Below, in pieces: positions 1-7,128 of a DNA stretch of 24,047 nt (the stretch's first letter is position 1; every line of letters starts with the position of its first letter). This DNA is from Dehalococcoidia bacterium LH_S1 (GTDB lineage Bacteria > Chloroflexota > Dehalococcoidia > SZUA-161 > SpSt-899). The DNA lies in the NCBI GenBank assembly GCA_023660035.1, contig JAGXOF010000006.1, positions 1 through 24,047 of the forward strand. The letters are read 5' to 3'. The notes under the pieces are model-generated. The model saw only the letters and a list, made by a program, of their open reading frames with translations. It searched no databases and was not told the origin of the DNA. The translations under genes and the position numbers were made by a program.

Positions 1-24
1 ATTTATCTGTATCTTGTCTCCCTT

Positions 25-91
25 CATAATGGCTTAAGTATACCACATTATGGAGTTTAATGCAACTTACTATAATAAGGGTTTATTATAG
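25..91. repeat. Two inverted repeats around the left-edge promoter
   Basis: CATAATG (25-31) and its reverse complement CATTATG (46-52) flank the -10 box of the leftward promoter. A perfect 9-base inverted repeat CTATAATAA/TTATTATAG with a 4-base centre (70-91) sits just upstream of the -35 box. Both arrangements look like operator sites for a dimeric regulator. A and T richness makes chance palindromes more likely, so the regulatory role is inference. Confidence 0.4.
37..65 (-). promoter_or_regulatory. Sigma-70-like promoter for a gene beyond the left edge
   Basis: On the minus strand a -35 box TTGCAT (60-65) and a -10 box TATACT (37-42) are separated by 17 bases. A purine-rich GAAGGGAG (Shine-Dalgarno-like) lies further downstream at about 17-24, but no start codon is visible before the window ends. 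The promoter reads leftward, so its gene is outside the window. It is overlapped by a 7-base inverted repeat (25-31 and 46-52). Confidence 0.5.
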
Positions 92-150
92 AGACCAGCA
101 TAACAAGATCTATGGGAAAAGTATATGTTATTTACGGATAAGTTCTTAAA

Positions 151-195
151 AGAGGTATTTTGAATCTGTTTTCAGACCCAATTGTCAAACATGGG
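151..195 (+). mobile_element. 45-bp remnant of an IS1634-type transposase 3' end
   Basis: This stretch matches 2600-2644, inside the transposase fragment of this window, with four mismatches over 45 bases. Read on the plus strand it encodes the same motif, RGILNLFSDPIVKHG against RGILNVFSDPFVKHE. It is therefore a second, almost completely deleted copy of the element. It abuts the truncated DUF1461 gene and supplies that gene's last codons and stop on the opposite strand. Confidence 0.8.
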
Positions 196-399
196 ATAGT
201 AGCTAATCAGCCCGGCGTAAACACTCTCCAGCTCCGCCTCGGATAACTGCATTCCATGCACCGCCAGCGACTCCCGGACACCATACTCATGGAAACCATA
301 GCGATAAAGCCACATGTTATTTACCAGCACAGCTATGCTGGCCGTCAGCAGCACTACCGGCAGGCATAACACGAAAACCCATTGTGCAGGTCGTTTCAA
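172..399 (-). pseudogene. Truncated DUF1461 (TIGR01906-type) integral membrane protein
   Basis: A 75-codon minus-strand frame has a hydrophobic N-terminal helix (about residues 7-26) followed by LYRYGFHEYGVRES and a segment ending in LISYYP. This resembles the N-terminus of DUF1461/TIGR01906 membrane proteins, which are normally about 200 residues or more. The frame ends inside the transposase remnant at 151-195, so residues after about 68 are not native. The apparent TTG start at 399 lies in DNA that on the other strand codes for the serine recombinase, so the first few codons are also foreign and the genuine part is about 196-383. It is a gene fragment trapped between two mobile-element scars. 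The family call is from memory of the motif and is moderately sure. Confidence 0.5.
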
Positions 400-1473
400 T
401 TACGGAGCCATTCGAAGATACCCCTACCGGCCGGCTTCTGGAGGCAATCATTGAGAGCCTGGATGAGTTCTACTCCTCCAACCTCGGCCAGGAGGTAATG
501 CGAGGCCTCAGGGAGAGTGCCTCAAGAGGATTCTTCGTCAACAGCTGCACTCTCTATGGTTATCGAAGGATAAAGGTCAAGGACGGCACCAAGGAACGCC
601 CTTTCCTAGAGATCGAACCACACCAGGCCCAGGTGGTGGAGCGTGTTTTCACGGAATTCGTTACAGGAGCAGGATCAAGGATATCGCCAAAGCCCTCAAC
701 AAGGAGGGCATCTTGTCTCCCAGGGGCAAGAAATGGGGTAAGACTACCATACACGGGATACTGACCAATGAGACTTACACCGGCACGCTGGTCTGGGGGC
801 GACATACCCGCATTAACAGTGATCTTCCTCCTGTTCGGGTAGAGAATCTCTGGGAACCAATAGTGGACAAGGAAACCTTCAGCAAAGTGCAGGCAATATT
901 AAAAGAGAGGGGACCAACCCAGATGCATCCTCGTCGCACAAGCAGCCCCTACCTTCTCAGTGGATTAGCGCCCTGTGGGTACGGCGACAAAGCCCTGGTT
1001 TGCCAGGAGGCCAAGAGCGGGAAGTTCAGTTACTACATGTGTGGCAGCCTGCTTAAACAGGGAGCGGGGGCCTGCCCTGCCCCATAGATGACGTTCATCG
1101 CCGTTTGGACCATCTCTATGATGCTCTTGAGAAGGGGAAAATCGTCGTCAATGATCTGAGCCCCAGAATCCAGGCCCTCCGCCATCAAGAAGACCAGCTC
1201 CAGGCTACACGAATGGACCTGGAGGGGCAATTGGATCAGAACAGACTGCAGTTTGCCGACGAAAGCGTGGTCCGGAGCTATGTCGAGAGCCTCAAGGATG
1301 TCTTGTCCAACAGCCCTCTGTCAGAGCAGAAAACCTTCATCCGTTCTTTCGCTAAGGAAGTAAAGGTGACCGGAAAGGAAGTGCTTCTCAAATACACGAT
1401 TCCCCTGCCACCGGATGGGCTAATCGAGGAAAAGGCAGGGGTTCTTGATGCGGTACAGAATGGTGGGCGATAG
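384..1473 (+). pseudogene. Large serine recombinase, N-truncated, frameshifted and internally deleted
   Basis: The first frame (384 to about 668) carries VSITEPFEDTPTGRLLEAII and LDEFYSSNLGQEVMRG, the end of the serine resolvase domain and its long helix. The catalytic Ser region is missing. At about 665-672 one base is lost, and reading continues in another frame with IAKALNKEGILSPRGKKWG and NETYTGTLVWG (recombinase domain), then a zinc-ribbon part whose expected Cys pair is degraded. That frame stops at 1087. A third frame resumes at 1081 with LYDALEKGKIVVNDLSPRI and runs to a TAG at 1471-1473, with a probable deletion before it. The end YTIPLPPDG...NGGR is typical of the family. The stop lies inside tRNA-Val (1461-1536), the arrangement left by tRNA-targeted integration. 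It cannot make an active enzyme as read. Confidence 0.85.
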
Positions 1474-1536
1474 AGGACTCGAACCTCTGACCCCTTGCGT
1501 GTAAAGCAAGTGCTCTATCCACTGAGCTAATCGCCC
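1461..1536 (-). tRNA. tRNA-Val (anticodon UAC)
   Basis: The minus strand folds as a complete cloverleaf of 76 bases: acceptor GGGCGAT/ATCGCCC, D-arm GCTC...GAGC, anticodon stem CTTGC/GCAAG with loop TTTACAC (anticodon TAC), and T-arm AGAGG-TTCGAGT-CCTCT. The discriminator is A and the 3' CCA is encoded (1461-1463). It has its own promoter at 1549-1577. The 3' end is overlapped by the last codons of the serine recombinase remnant, so it probably served as an attachment site. Confidence 0.97.
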
Positions 1537-1548
1537 AAAATCGTATTC

Positions 1549-1577
1549 ATTTTAACCCCAAAAATCAGCTTTGTAAA
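1549..1577 (-). promoter_or_regulatory. Promoter of tRNA-Val
   Basis: On the minus strand TTTACA (1572-1577) and TAAAAT (1549-1554) are spaced by exactly 17 bases. Each box has five of six consensus positions. The expected start of transcription is a few bases upstream of the tRNA 5' end at 1536. Confidence 0.7.
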
Positions 1578-1622
1578 GAAGGGGCTCTTGCTTCGTTAAA
1601 TTCTTGCACTGATATAGGTAGG

Positions 1623-2030
1623 TTGCTTCAGGGTTATCAACTCTGTGCCAGCACCGAGGGCAAGAGTCCCAACGCCATCACTATTGTCACTAACAGTGTA
1701 CTCTACTTTGTGGGCTTCCTCACCTCACAAGGGTTAAGCGCTGACAGGGCTCAGATCAGCCACCACGAAATCAGGCAATTCGTTCGTTATTTGCAGCAGA
1801 AGCAGTGCTTCTCCGGTCACCGTTTCAACCACCCCCAGGATAGAGGCCTATCTGGGCATATTATTAACTGCTACTTGCGCAGTCTGAGAATCTTCTTCTC
1901 ATGGCTCGTCTCTGAGGACATCATAGAGAGTAACCCGTTTGACCGCGTGAAGATTCTGCTCCCACCGAGAAAGGTCATTCCTACTTTCTCTAACCTCCAC
2001 ATACAGCAGCTACTGGCTGCTGCAAGGTGA
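1623..2030 (+). pseudogene. Tyrosine recombinase, N-terminal SAM-like domain only
   Basis: The 135-codon frame looks like the core-binding (SAM-like) domain of XerC/D-type tyrosine recombinases: VLYFVGFLTSQGLSADRAQI, EIRQFVRYLQQK, and LRSLRIFFSWLVSEDIIESN followed by FSNLHIQQLLAAA. It stops with TGA where the catalytic domain should begin, so none of the R-H-R-Y residues is present. The TTG start is a guess: the frame stays open upstream to the tRNA-Val promoter without an obvious Shine-Dalgarno sequence. It lies between the tRNA-Val gene and the transposase fragment and is most likely a dead integrase remnant. A stand-alone core-binding protein is possible but unlikely. Confidence 0.75.
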
Positions 2031-2188
2031 AGGAGCGGAGAGCAATGGGATGCCTGCTGCAGAGGTGAATCTAAGGGAAGCAGCGTGCTGGCATTTGTTC
2101 TGGTGGCAAATCGACTTTCTTGTCCTGGCAGTAAGCACCACTTAGCCACGTGGTTGGAGACGGATTATGTGTGCAATCGCCAGGGTAA
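2031..2188. other. Uninterpretable gap between integrase and transposase fragments
   Basis: Reading all frames of this stretch I find no continuation of the tyrosine recombinase catalytic domain and no recognisable transposase motif. It probably contains the junction where two deleted elements were joined. Confidence 0.4.
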
Positions 2189-2713
2189 GTGGTGGTTGCC
2201 ATTCTCTCTCGCAATCATGGTCAACGTTACTATGGTTGGGAGATAAAGGAAGGGAAATTCCACTACTTTGAGTACCCTAACCTGGAGCGTGAGAAAGCCT
2301 ATGAAGGGGAGTACTTAATCCAGACAGAGGAACAAGGGCTCACCCCAGTAGAAGTAGTGGAAGCCTACAAGGATTTGAGCGACGTAGAGATGGCATTTCG
2401 TTCTCTGAAGGACGTGATCGAGATGGGGCCTATTTACCACGGTGACGATGGTCGAGTGAAAGGGCCCATTTTTGTGGCGGCGCTGGCCTTCCTGCTGGAG
2501 CGAGCAATGGAGAAAAAGCTAAAGGCAGCGGGCAGTAACTTATCAGGTGAGGCGGCGCTGGAAGCGTTGCGTACCATCCATGTGGTTGAGATGGAGGAAA
2601 GGGGTATTTTGAATGTGTTTTCAGACCCATTTGTCAAACATGAGCTAGGTACAAATATACCAAAAATTGCCTTTGCTATAGTTTGGGAGATCCAGCGACT
2701 ATATAATTGGTAG
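2189..2713 (+). pseudogene. IS1634-family transposase, C-terminal fragment
   Basis: This fragment of 174 codons has the C-terminal half of an IS1634-type (IS4 superfamily) DDE transposase. Seen in order: NHGQRYYGWEI, EKAYEGEYLIQTEE, then YKDLSDVEMAFRSLKDVIEM (about residues 61-80) with the third acidic catalytic residue region, then GPIFVAALAFLLERAMEKKL and the terminal FSDPFVKHELG. Full-length members are roughly 400-550 residues, so the N-terminal half with the first two Asp residues is gone. The GTG start has no convincing ribosome site and is an artefact of truncation. A 45-base duplicate of its 3' part lies at 151-195. No terminal inverted repeats or target duplication were seen around it. 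Confidence 0.88.
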
Positions 2714-2735
2714 TGGTATTAGCTGTTGGTAACTC

Positions 2736-2811
2736 TGGTGGAGACAGGGGGGCTCGAACCCCCAACCTCGGCGTTGCGAACGCCGCGCTCTCCCAGTTGA
2801 GCTATATCCCC
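2736..2811 (-). tRNA. tRNA-Ala (anticodon CGC)
   Basis: The minus strand gives a 76-base cloverleaf: acceptor GGGGATA pairing with TGTCTCC (two G-U pairs), D-arm GCTC...GAGC, anticodon stem CGGCG/CGCCG with loop TTCGCAA (anticodon CGC), and T-arm GGGGG-TTCGAGC-CCCCC. The discriminator is A and CCA is encoded at 2736-2738. It lies directly downstream of coaE on the same strand, and it bounds the mobile-element zone on the right. Confidence 0.96.
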
Positions 2812-2873
2812 CTATACGCTGACACACGATGATTAATTCCCAGCATTGATACTAACAAAGGCCTGAGAGGGTG

Positions 2874-3467
2874 TCAAATCTTCAATTGCCTAAATACACT
2901 CTCTACCTGTTTCCTCGTTTCCTCGATCGATCCATTATTGTCGATAACGAAATCGGCGAACTTGATCTTCTCCTTTATGGGGAGTTGAGCATTAATTCTT
3001 CCCTTTGCCTCTTCCGGCCTGCACCCGGCGGATACCAGCCTCTCAAGCTGTTTCTCTTCACTGACGGATACGACCACCACTTTATCGAAGGACTCCTGAT
3101 CGCCAATTTCTATGAGTAAGGGGATCTCTTCTATGATGATTGCATCGGGGTCAGATTCCTCGATACTTTCCAGCCCTCTGTCAGCCTCCTCAAAGGCCAG
3201 CGGGTGAATAATGCCATTCAGCGCCTCGCGTTTTTCAGAATCATTGAACACTATTGCTCCCAGTTTTTGCCGGTTGAGAGTTGAGTCCTCATTGAGTACT
3301 TCACGGCCGAAGTGGTTGACTATTGCATTCCACCCTTTGGAATATGGGTAAACAACCTCCCTGGACAGGGCGTCAAAGTCAATTAGGTAAGCTCCGAGTT
3401 CCTTGAACACCCTGGCTACAGTGCTTTTCCCGGAGCCAATTCCGCCGGTCAAGCCCACGAGTATCAT
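2874..3467 (-). CDS. coaE: Dephospho-CoA kinase
   Basis: This cytosolic enzyme phosphorylates the 3'-hydroxyl of dephospho-CoA with ATP, the last step of coenzyme A synthesis. The 197-residue product starts with the P-loop TGGIGSGKST (residues 7-16), followed by LIDFDALSREVV, the family's D-x-D/R substrate region, and IHPLAFEEA (about residue 86). The length is normal for the family. The ATG overlaps the stop of the upstream 91-aa gene by four bases (ATGA), so the two are translationally coupled. It is the last gene of the long minus-strand train before tRNA-Ala. CoA supply suits an organism using the acetyl-CoA pathway, but the gene is a housekeeping one. Confidence 0.96.
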   Translation of the reverse strand: MILVGLTGGIGSGKSTVARVFKELGAYLIDFDALSREVVYPYSKGWNAIVNHFGREVLNEDSTLNRQKLGAIVFNDSEKREALNGIIHPLAFEEADRGLESIEESDPDAIIIEEIPLLIEIGDQESFDKVVVVSVSEEKQLERLVSAGCRPEEAKGRINAQLPIKEKIKFADFVIDNNGSIEETRKQVESVFRQLKI

Positions 3468-3739
3468 TTTTCAATCACTTCCCACCAGTATTCAGTCCTG
3501 TCGCCAGCCGGACGTAAGGTGAATTTGACGTTTTTCCCTTCGATGAGATATGGTTCGTACTCGTTGCGAAGCTTGATGGCATCCGTCGATTCCAGGAACA
3601 TCCTCAACATTTCCACTTTTTCTTGAAGTTCCTCATTTTCCGTTTCCGATTCAAAGAGACGCTTCATGGTCCCTTCGTATTCCTTCTTGGCGGTGGTATG
3701 TATGCAGCTGGAGAGGTCAGGGAAAAGCTCTATTTCCAT
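3464..3739 (-). CDS. Conserved-looking 91-aa protein of unknown function
   Basis: I do not recognise this family. The product is soluble, without signal or membrane segment, and contains a charged, probably coiled-coil helix (ESETENEELQEKVEMLRMFL, about residues 30-49). A mixed beta-rich end follows with LRPAGDRTEYWWEVIEK. There are Cys and His residues only near the N-terminus (CIHTT, residues 12-16), not enough for an obvious metal site. It starts 12 bases after the MBL-fold gene and its stop overlaps the coaE start by four bases, so it is expressed with both. The GAGGG upstream is a plausible ribosome site. Confidence 0.75.
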   Translation of the reverse strand: MEIELFPDLSSCIHTTAKKEYEGTMKRLFESETENEELQEKVEMLRMFLESTDAIKLRNEYEPYLIEGKNVKFTLRPAGDRTEYWWEVIEK

Positions 3740-3750
3740 GATTTTTTCCC

Positions 3751-4581
3751 TCAGGGCAAGTTTAGCTGCGTGCCGGTGTTATTAAGGAAAAATATGTCAG
3801 GGAATTCCTGAGCCAGCCATGAAGATGCCTGAAAGCCGGTACAGTGAGAGACCCCCAATCGTTGTACTGCTATCTGTCTGAGGTCGGCTGTGGTTTTCGC
3901 CAACCGTTCAGGGGAGGCGGCCATGAGGTGTGTTCCCCCGATTACACAGTAAACCCGCGTCTCGCCGGTGATTTGCTGGAGATGATTTATTGTATTTATC
4001 ATCCCGCGGTGACTGCACCCCAGAATGATTACCAGACCTTGCTCGGTCTTGATTGCCATGGCAAGGTCATCTGCCAGAGGGTCGTGCTTGAATTCATTAT
4101 TTTGCTTGATGTAAAGATCGGGGTCGATCTGCTCATAGTCATTTATCATGGGGATCTCACCGGTCGTCACGATATTGTCCTTTATCCATACAGGATCCTT
4201 CGTCAGGTAAAACGTGGCACCCAGGGCTTCCAATTGCTCTCTGTTAAAGGCTATTCCGATATATCGGTGGTCGGCTCTTAAGGCATATTTTGCATCCCAT
4301 ATATCAGGATGGGCGATGATTTCGATTGGTTTGTTTATTCTCTGGAGTACATTAAGAAGTCCACCGGCGTGGTCGAAATGCCCATGGCTCAGTACCATCT
4401 TATCGATTGTGGAGAGATCTATTCCTAGCATCTGAGCATTGTAAATCGCTGAGAAACTGGCTCCGGTATCGAAGAGAATGCGATATCCGTCTATGTCCAT
4501 CAGGATGCTTAACCCCCACTCGGCGATTAGGTCGGGGGTATCTGCTGTGTTTTCACTTAGAGTTGTTATCTTGATATCCAT
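3751..4581 (-). CDS. MBL-fold metallohydrolase of the dihydropterin-aminobenzene-phosphate synthase-like group
   Basis: This 276-residue cytosolic protein has the metallo-beta-lactamase signature HGHFDH (residues 66-71). Further metal-ligand candidates are GCSHRG (188-193), GGTH (215-218) and SHCTGF (245-250). The spacing and the late SHCTG motif fit the group that includes archaeal 7,8-dihydropterin-6-methyl-4-(ribofuranosyl)aminobenzene-5'-phosphate synthase and many bacterial proteins of unknown substrate. Which reaction this one performs cannot be told from sequence. The ATG is preceded by AAGGAGG at good distance. It sits 48 bases after queH, and the gap contains the palindrome CCTCCGGCGGAGG, which has no U-run and is not a clear terminator. 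Confidence 0.85.
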   Translation of the reverse strand: MDIKITTLSENTADTPDLIAEWGLSILMDIDGYRILFDTGASFSAIYNAQMLGIDLSTIDKMVLSHGHFDHAGGLLNVLQRINKPIEIIAHPDIWDAKYALRADHRYIGIAFNREQLEALGATFYLTKDPVWIKDNIVTTGEIPMINDYEQIDPDLYIKQNNEFKHDPLADDLAMAIKTEQGLVIILGCSHRGMINTINHLQQITGETRVYCVIGGTHLMAASPERLAKTTADLRQIAVQRLGVSHCTGFQASSWLAQEFPDIFFLNNTGTQLNLP

Positions 4582-4629
4582 GTTTCCTCCTTATTCGGCC
4601 TCCGGCGGAGGGGGAGGTCGGAATGGTTA

Positions 4630-5154
4630 TCACTCCCTCATGCTATAGATGCAGCCGCAGTAGTCCTGCCTGTAAAGGCTCCATGCTTTTGCCAACTCCA
4701 TGGCACGCTTGAACCCGTCTTTCTTTTTGAAGTCCCTGGCCAGGAATATGTCTCCCCCGATCTCCTTCCCAATGGTATTGACGGTTTCTGCGGACTTGTG
4801 GGGACTGACTGTCAAAGTGGTGGAGAAGGAGTCAGCTCCAATGTTCTTCATGAAACGGCAGGTTTCCGCCAATCTCATCCGGAAGCAGACCTCACATCTT
4901 TTCCCTCCTTCAGGCTCTTGCTCCAGACCTGTGATCTGTTTAAACCACTCTTTTGGCGTGTAGGTACCCGTTTCCAGGGCGAAATTCAACTCCTGTGACA
5001 CTTTCCGGGTGGCCTGCAGCCTTCTTTCGTATTCCTCTGCTGGATGAATGTTGGGGTTGTAGAAGAATCCAATGACCTGGTGGCCTTCCTCGACCAGTCT
5101 TTCTACTACGCTGGCAGCGCAAACCCCGCAACATATGTGTAGAGCGATTCTCAT
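4630..5154 (-). CDS. queH: Epoxyqueuosine reductase QueH
   Basis: QueH reduces epoxyqueuosine to queuosine in tRNA, the final step of queuosine formation, and is the cobalamin-independent alternative to QueG. The 174-residue product shows the family's cysteine pattern: HICCGVC at the start (Cys 8, 9 and 12), RCEVC (Cys 87 and 90) and YCGC near the end (Cys 166 and 168). In the family these bind an iron-sulfur cluster and a second iron centre. Length is typical for the short DUF208 proteins. The ATG overlaps the def stop by four bases (ATGA). No other queuosine genes are present in the window. Confidence 0.95.
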   Translation of the reverse strand: MRIALHICCGVCAASVVERLVEEGHQVIGFFYNPNIHPAEEYERRLQATRKVSQELNFALETGTYTPKEWFKQITGLEQEPEGGKRCEVCFRMRLAETCRFMKNIGADSFSTTLTVSPHKSAETVNTIGKEIGGDIFLARDFKKKDGFKRAMELAKAWSLYRQDYCGCIYSMRE

Positions 5155-5648
5155 ATAGACTGATGCTCATCCTCACTGTTCTGCTCCGTTTTGTACAGCT
5201 TGTCGTTGCTCTCTACGCGGTCGATGTACAGGTTACCGTTGAGATGGTCGATCTCATGCTCCAGGGCTTCGGCGAGCAGATCGGAGGCCTTGATCCTTAT
5301 CGATTTACCATTCCGGTCAAGTCCCTTTACCGTCACTGAGGCCGGACGCTTTATCTCGCCGGCATAGCCAGGGACGCTTAGGCATCCTTCCACAACTTCT
5401 TGTTCTCCGGAGCTTTTGACTATCTCCGGGTTGATAATGGCAAAGGGCTCTTCCTCGGGCATTTGCAGAACTGCCAATCGCAAGGAGGCACCAACCTGAG
5501 GCGCTGCCAATCCCACGCCGTTTGCCTGTTGCATTGTCTCTATCATATCGTCGATAAGTTTCTGGATTGTCCCATCGATGTTTGATATCTTCTTGGCTTT
5601 CTCTCTCAGGACAGGCTCAGGGAGGTGTCGTATAGATAACAGTGCCAT
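5151..5648 (-). CDS. def: Peptide deformylase
   Basis: The enzyme removes the formyl group from the N-terminal Met of new proteins, using a bound Fe(II) or similar metal. All three family motifs are present in the 165-residue product: GVGLAAPQ (44-51), EGCLSVPG (87-94) with the metal-binding Cys, and HEIDH (131-135) with two His ligands and the catalytic Glu. The C-terminus carries about 20 extra polar residues. The start is well placed after GGAGG. It lies 4 bases downstream of the second cooC-like gene and overlaps queH, so it is part of the same transcription unit. Confidence 0.97.
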   Translation of the reverse strand: MALLSIRHLPEPVLREKAKKISNIDGTIQKLIDDMIETMQQANGVGLAAPQVGASLRLAVLQMPEEEPFAIINPEIVKSSGEQEVVEGCLSVPGYAGEIKRPASVTVKGLDRNGKSIRIKASDLLAEALEHEIDHLNGNLYIDRVESNDKLYKTEQNSEDEHQSI

Positions 5649-5652
5649 CTGA

Positions 5653-6432
5653 TTATCCTCCTACCTTAACACCTTCTATCTTATAGCCTGCCTTCTCCAG
5701 TATGTTTCTGGCCGATACGCACGCAGGCGAATCCTCGGGCAAGTCCAGCAGTGACTCACCTTTCAGATTGTATTCTTTTACCTGGGCATCGTAATCCAGC
5801 TTCCCGAGGTATGTTTCACCTGAATCCCGCAAATATTGTTCAGATTCCGAGTCGAGTTCGTAGTTCCCCACGACATAGAAGTGGCTGTATATAATCTTTA
5901 TCTCCTGGGTGATGTTCTTAATTCGTTTCACGTGTTTTACGGACTTGGCGGAAGGGTCGGACAAAACGAAGAGATCATCGATGTCCGAGATCACTTTGCG
6001 ATTCAGGTGTTCCAGCCCGGCCGGGGAATCCATGACCACGGTTTTATAGTTCTTGGCCAGGTTGGGGATGGTAGCTCTGAGCAGGTCATCAGGGGCGCAG
6101 TAACATCCCTCGGTCCATTTGGCCCCCAGGGTGACAAGATCAAAGTTATCCCCTTCGTATAAGCACTCCCTCTGCAGGAGATAGCTGACCTTATCTGGCA
6201 AGGGCATCGAGCTTAGCTCCTCGTATCCTGTGTTCATCTGGATATCGTAGAGAGCATCTGAGACGGTTCTTACCTTCTGTTTCTCCAGATCTATTCCCAG
6301 CATGTCAGCCAGATTCTGGTCGGGGTCGATATCAATCAGGAGAAGCGGGGGAGGTAGATATCTCGTAATCAAGGCTGTAAAGGTAGTCTTCCCCGTTCCC
6401 CCTCTTCCCGTAGAAACGATTTTCCAACTCAT
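5653..6432 (-). CDS. CooC/AcsF-like nickel-insertion ATPase, variant P-loop
   Basis: A 259-residue P-loop ATPase of the MinD/CooC class. In CooC and AcsF, ATP-driven dimerisation supports nickel insertion into CO dehydrogenase or acetyl-CoA synthase. The P-loop is TGRGGTGKTT (residues 8-17): Arg replaces the signature Lys of the deviant Walker A motif found in CooC. LLIDIDPDQNLADMLGI (31-47) and the family's metal-binding C-Y-C pair (Cys 110 and 112, in EGCYCAPDD) are present, as is VVMDSPAGLEHL (132-143). I chose the ATG at 6432 (MSWKI) because GGAGG precedes it, one base after the nnrE stop; the frame extends upstream but that extension overlaps nnrE. It is a paralogue of the CooC at 9394-10176. 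The exact target enzyme is unknown. Confidence 0.88.
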   Translation of the reverse strand: MSWKIVSTGRGGTGKTTFTALITRYLPPPLLLIDIDPDQNLADMLGIDLEKQKVRTVSDALYDIQMNTGYEELSSMPLPDKVSYLLQRECLYEGDNFDLVTLGAKWTEGCYCAPDDLLRATIPNLAKNYKTVVMDSPAGLEHLNRKVISDIDDLFVLSDPSAKSVKHVKRIKNITQEIKIIYSHFYVVGNYELDSESEQYLRDSGETYLGKLDYDAQVKEYNLKGESLLDLPEDSPACVSARNILEKAGYKIEGVKVGG

Positions 6433-6433
6433 T

Positions 6434-7111
6434 CTATTCCTCCAGAAGCACCTTAGGTGTTGATATATCCGCAATAATGACTTCTCCGGTGTAATTCTCA
6501 TTTCCGGGGAAGCCTGTTTTGGGTTTCGCAAACGTTACCGTTGCAGTGGCTTGAACGCAAACCCCCAGGACCTTTCCTTCCGTGGCGTCCAGGCCGGAGG
6601 GGACATCCACGGCCAGTATCGGTTTTCGGGAATCATTTATCAGTTGAATAATGGTTCGTTGTGGTTCTCCTACTTCTCGCCCCAGACCGGTGCCGAATAT
6701 CCCGTCCACTATCAGTCCGTCTTTAGCGGACTCCACTTTCTCCTTGAACAGGTCCAAATTTGCCTTGTTTAATACCTGAATATCCTTTCCCAGTGTCTGG
6801 GCGATCTTCCGGGTGCGGTCGTAGTTGGCCCTCGCTTCGCCCCGGAGCCTCTCAACCGGCACCAAGAGGAAGGTATCAACGTCGATTCCGTGATTCATCA
6901 GATGTCTGGCGACGACGAAGGCATCGCCTCCATTGTTCCCGCTTCCGCAGACAACTATTGCCCTTTTATCATTCTGCTTGGCGAGCATTTCTATTGCCTT
7001 CTGGAAGACGGCTCTTCCGGCGTTTTCCATGAGGATGGTATCGGGGATGCCGAACTCTTCCTGCGTTCGCCGGTCTATTTCCTTCATCTGTGCTGGGGTG
7101 ATGTAATCCAT
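6434..7111 (-). CDS. nnrE: NAD(P)H-hydrate epimerase
   Basis: The YjeF_N enzyme interconverts R and S forms of hydrated NAD(P)H so the damaged cofactor can be repaired by NnrD. The 225-residue product contains MENAGRAVF (about residues 28-36), CGSGNNGGDAFVVARHL with the substrate-binding NNGGD, DGIFGTGL and AVDVPSGLDA. This is a stand-alone epimerase; the C-terminal NnrD dehydratase half found in many bacteria is absent here. The start ATG at 7111 follows GGAGGTGAGAAG; a GTG further upstream at 7126 lies before that ribosome site and is unlikely. It lies one base upstream of the variant CooC gene. Confidence 0.94.
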   Translation of the reverse strand: MDYITPAQMKEIDRRTQEEFGIPDTILMENAGRAVFQKAIEMLAKQNDKRAIVVCGSGNNGGDAFVVARHLMNHGIDVDTFLLVPVERLRGEARANYDRTRKIAQTLGKDIQVLNKANLDLFKEKVESAKDGLIVDGIFGTGLGREVGEPQRTIIQLINDSRKPILAVDVPSGLDATEGKVLGVCVQATATVTFAKPKTGFPGNENYTGEVIIADISTPKVLLEE

Positions 7112-7128
7112 CTTCTCACCTCCCACTG

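Noticed and set aside
1033..1230. Minus-strand frame of 65 codons opposite the serine recombinase
   Set aside because: It is the antisense shadow of the zinc-ribbon and helix-coding part and has no family features.
4596..4612. Palindrome CCTCCGGCGGAGG between queH and the MBL-fold gene
   Set aside because: It coincides with ribosome-site-like sequence on both strands and is not followed by a U-run.
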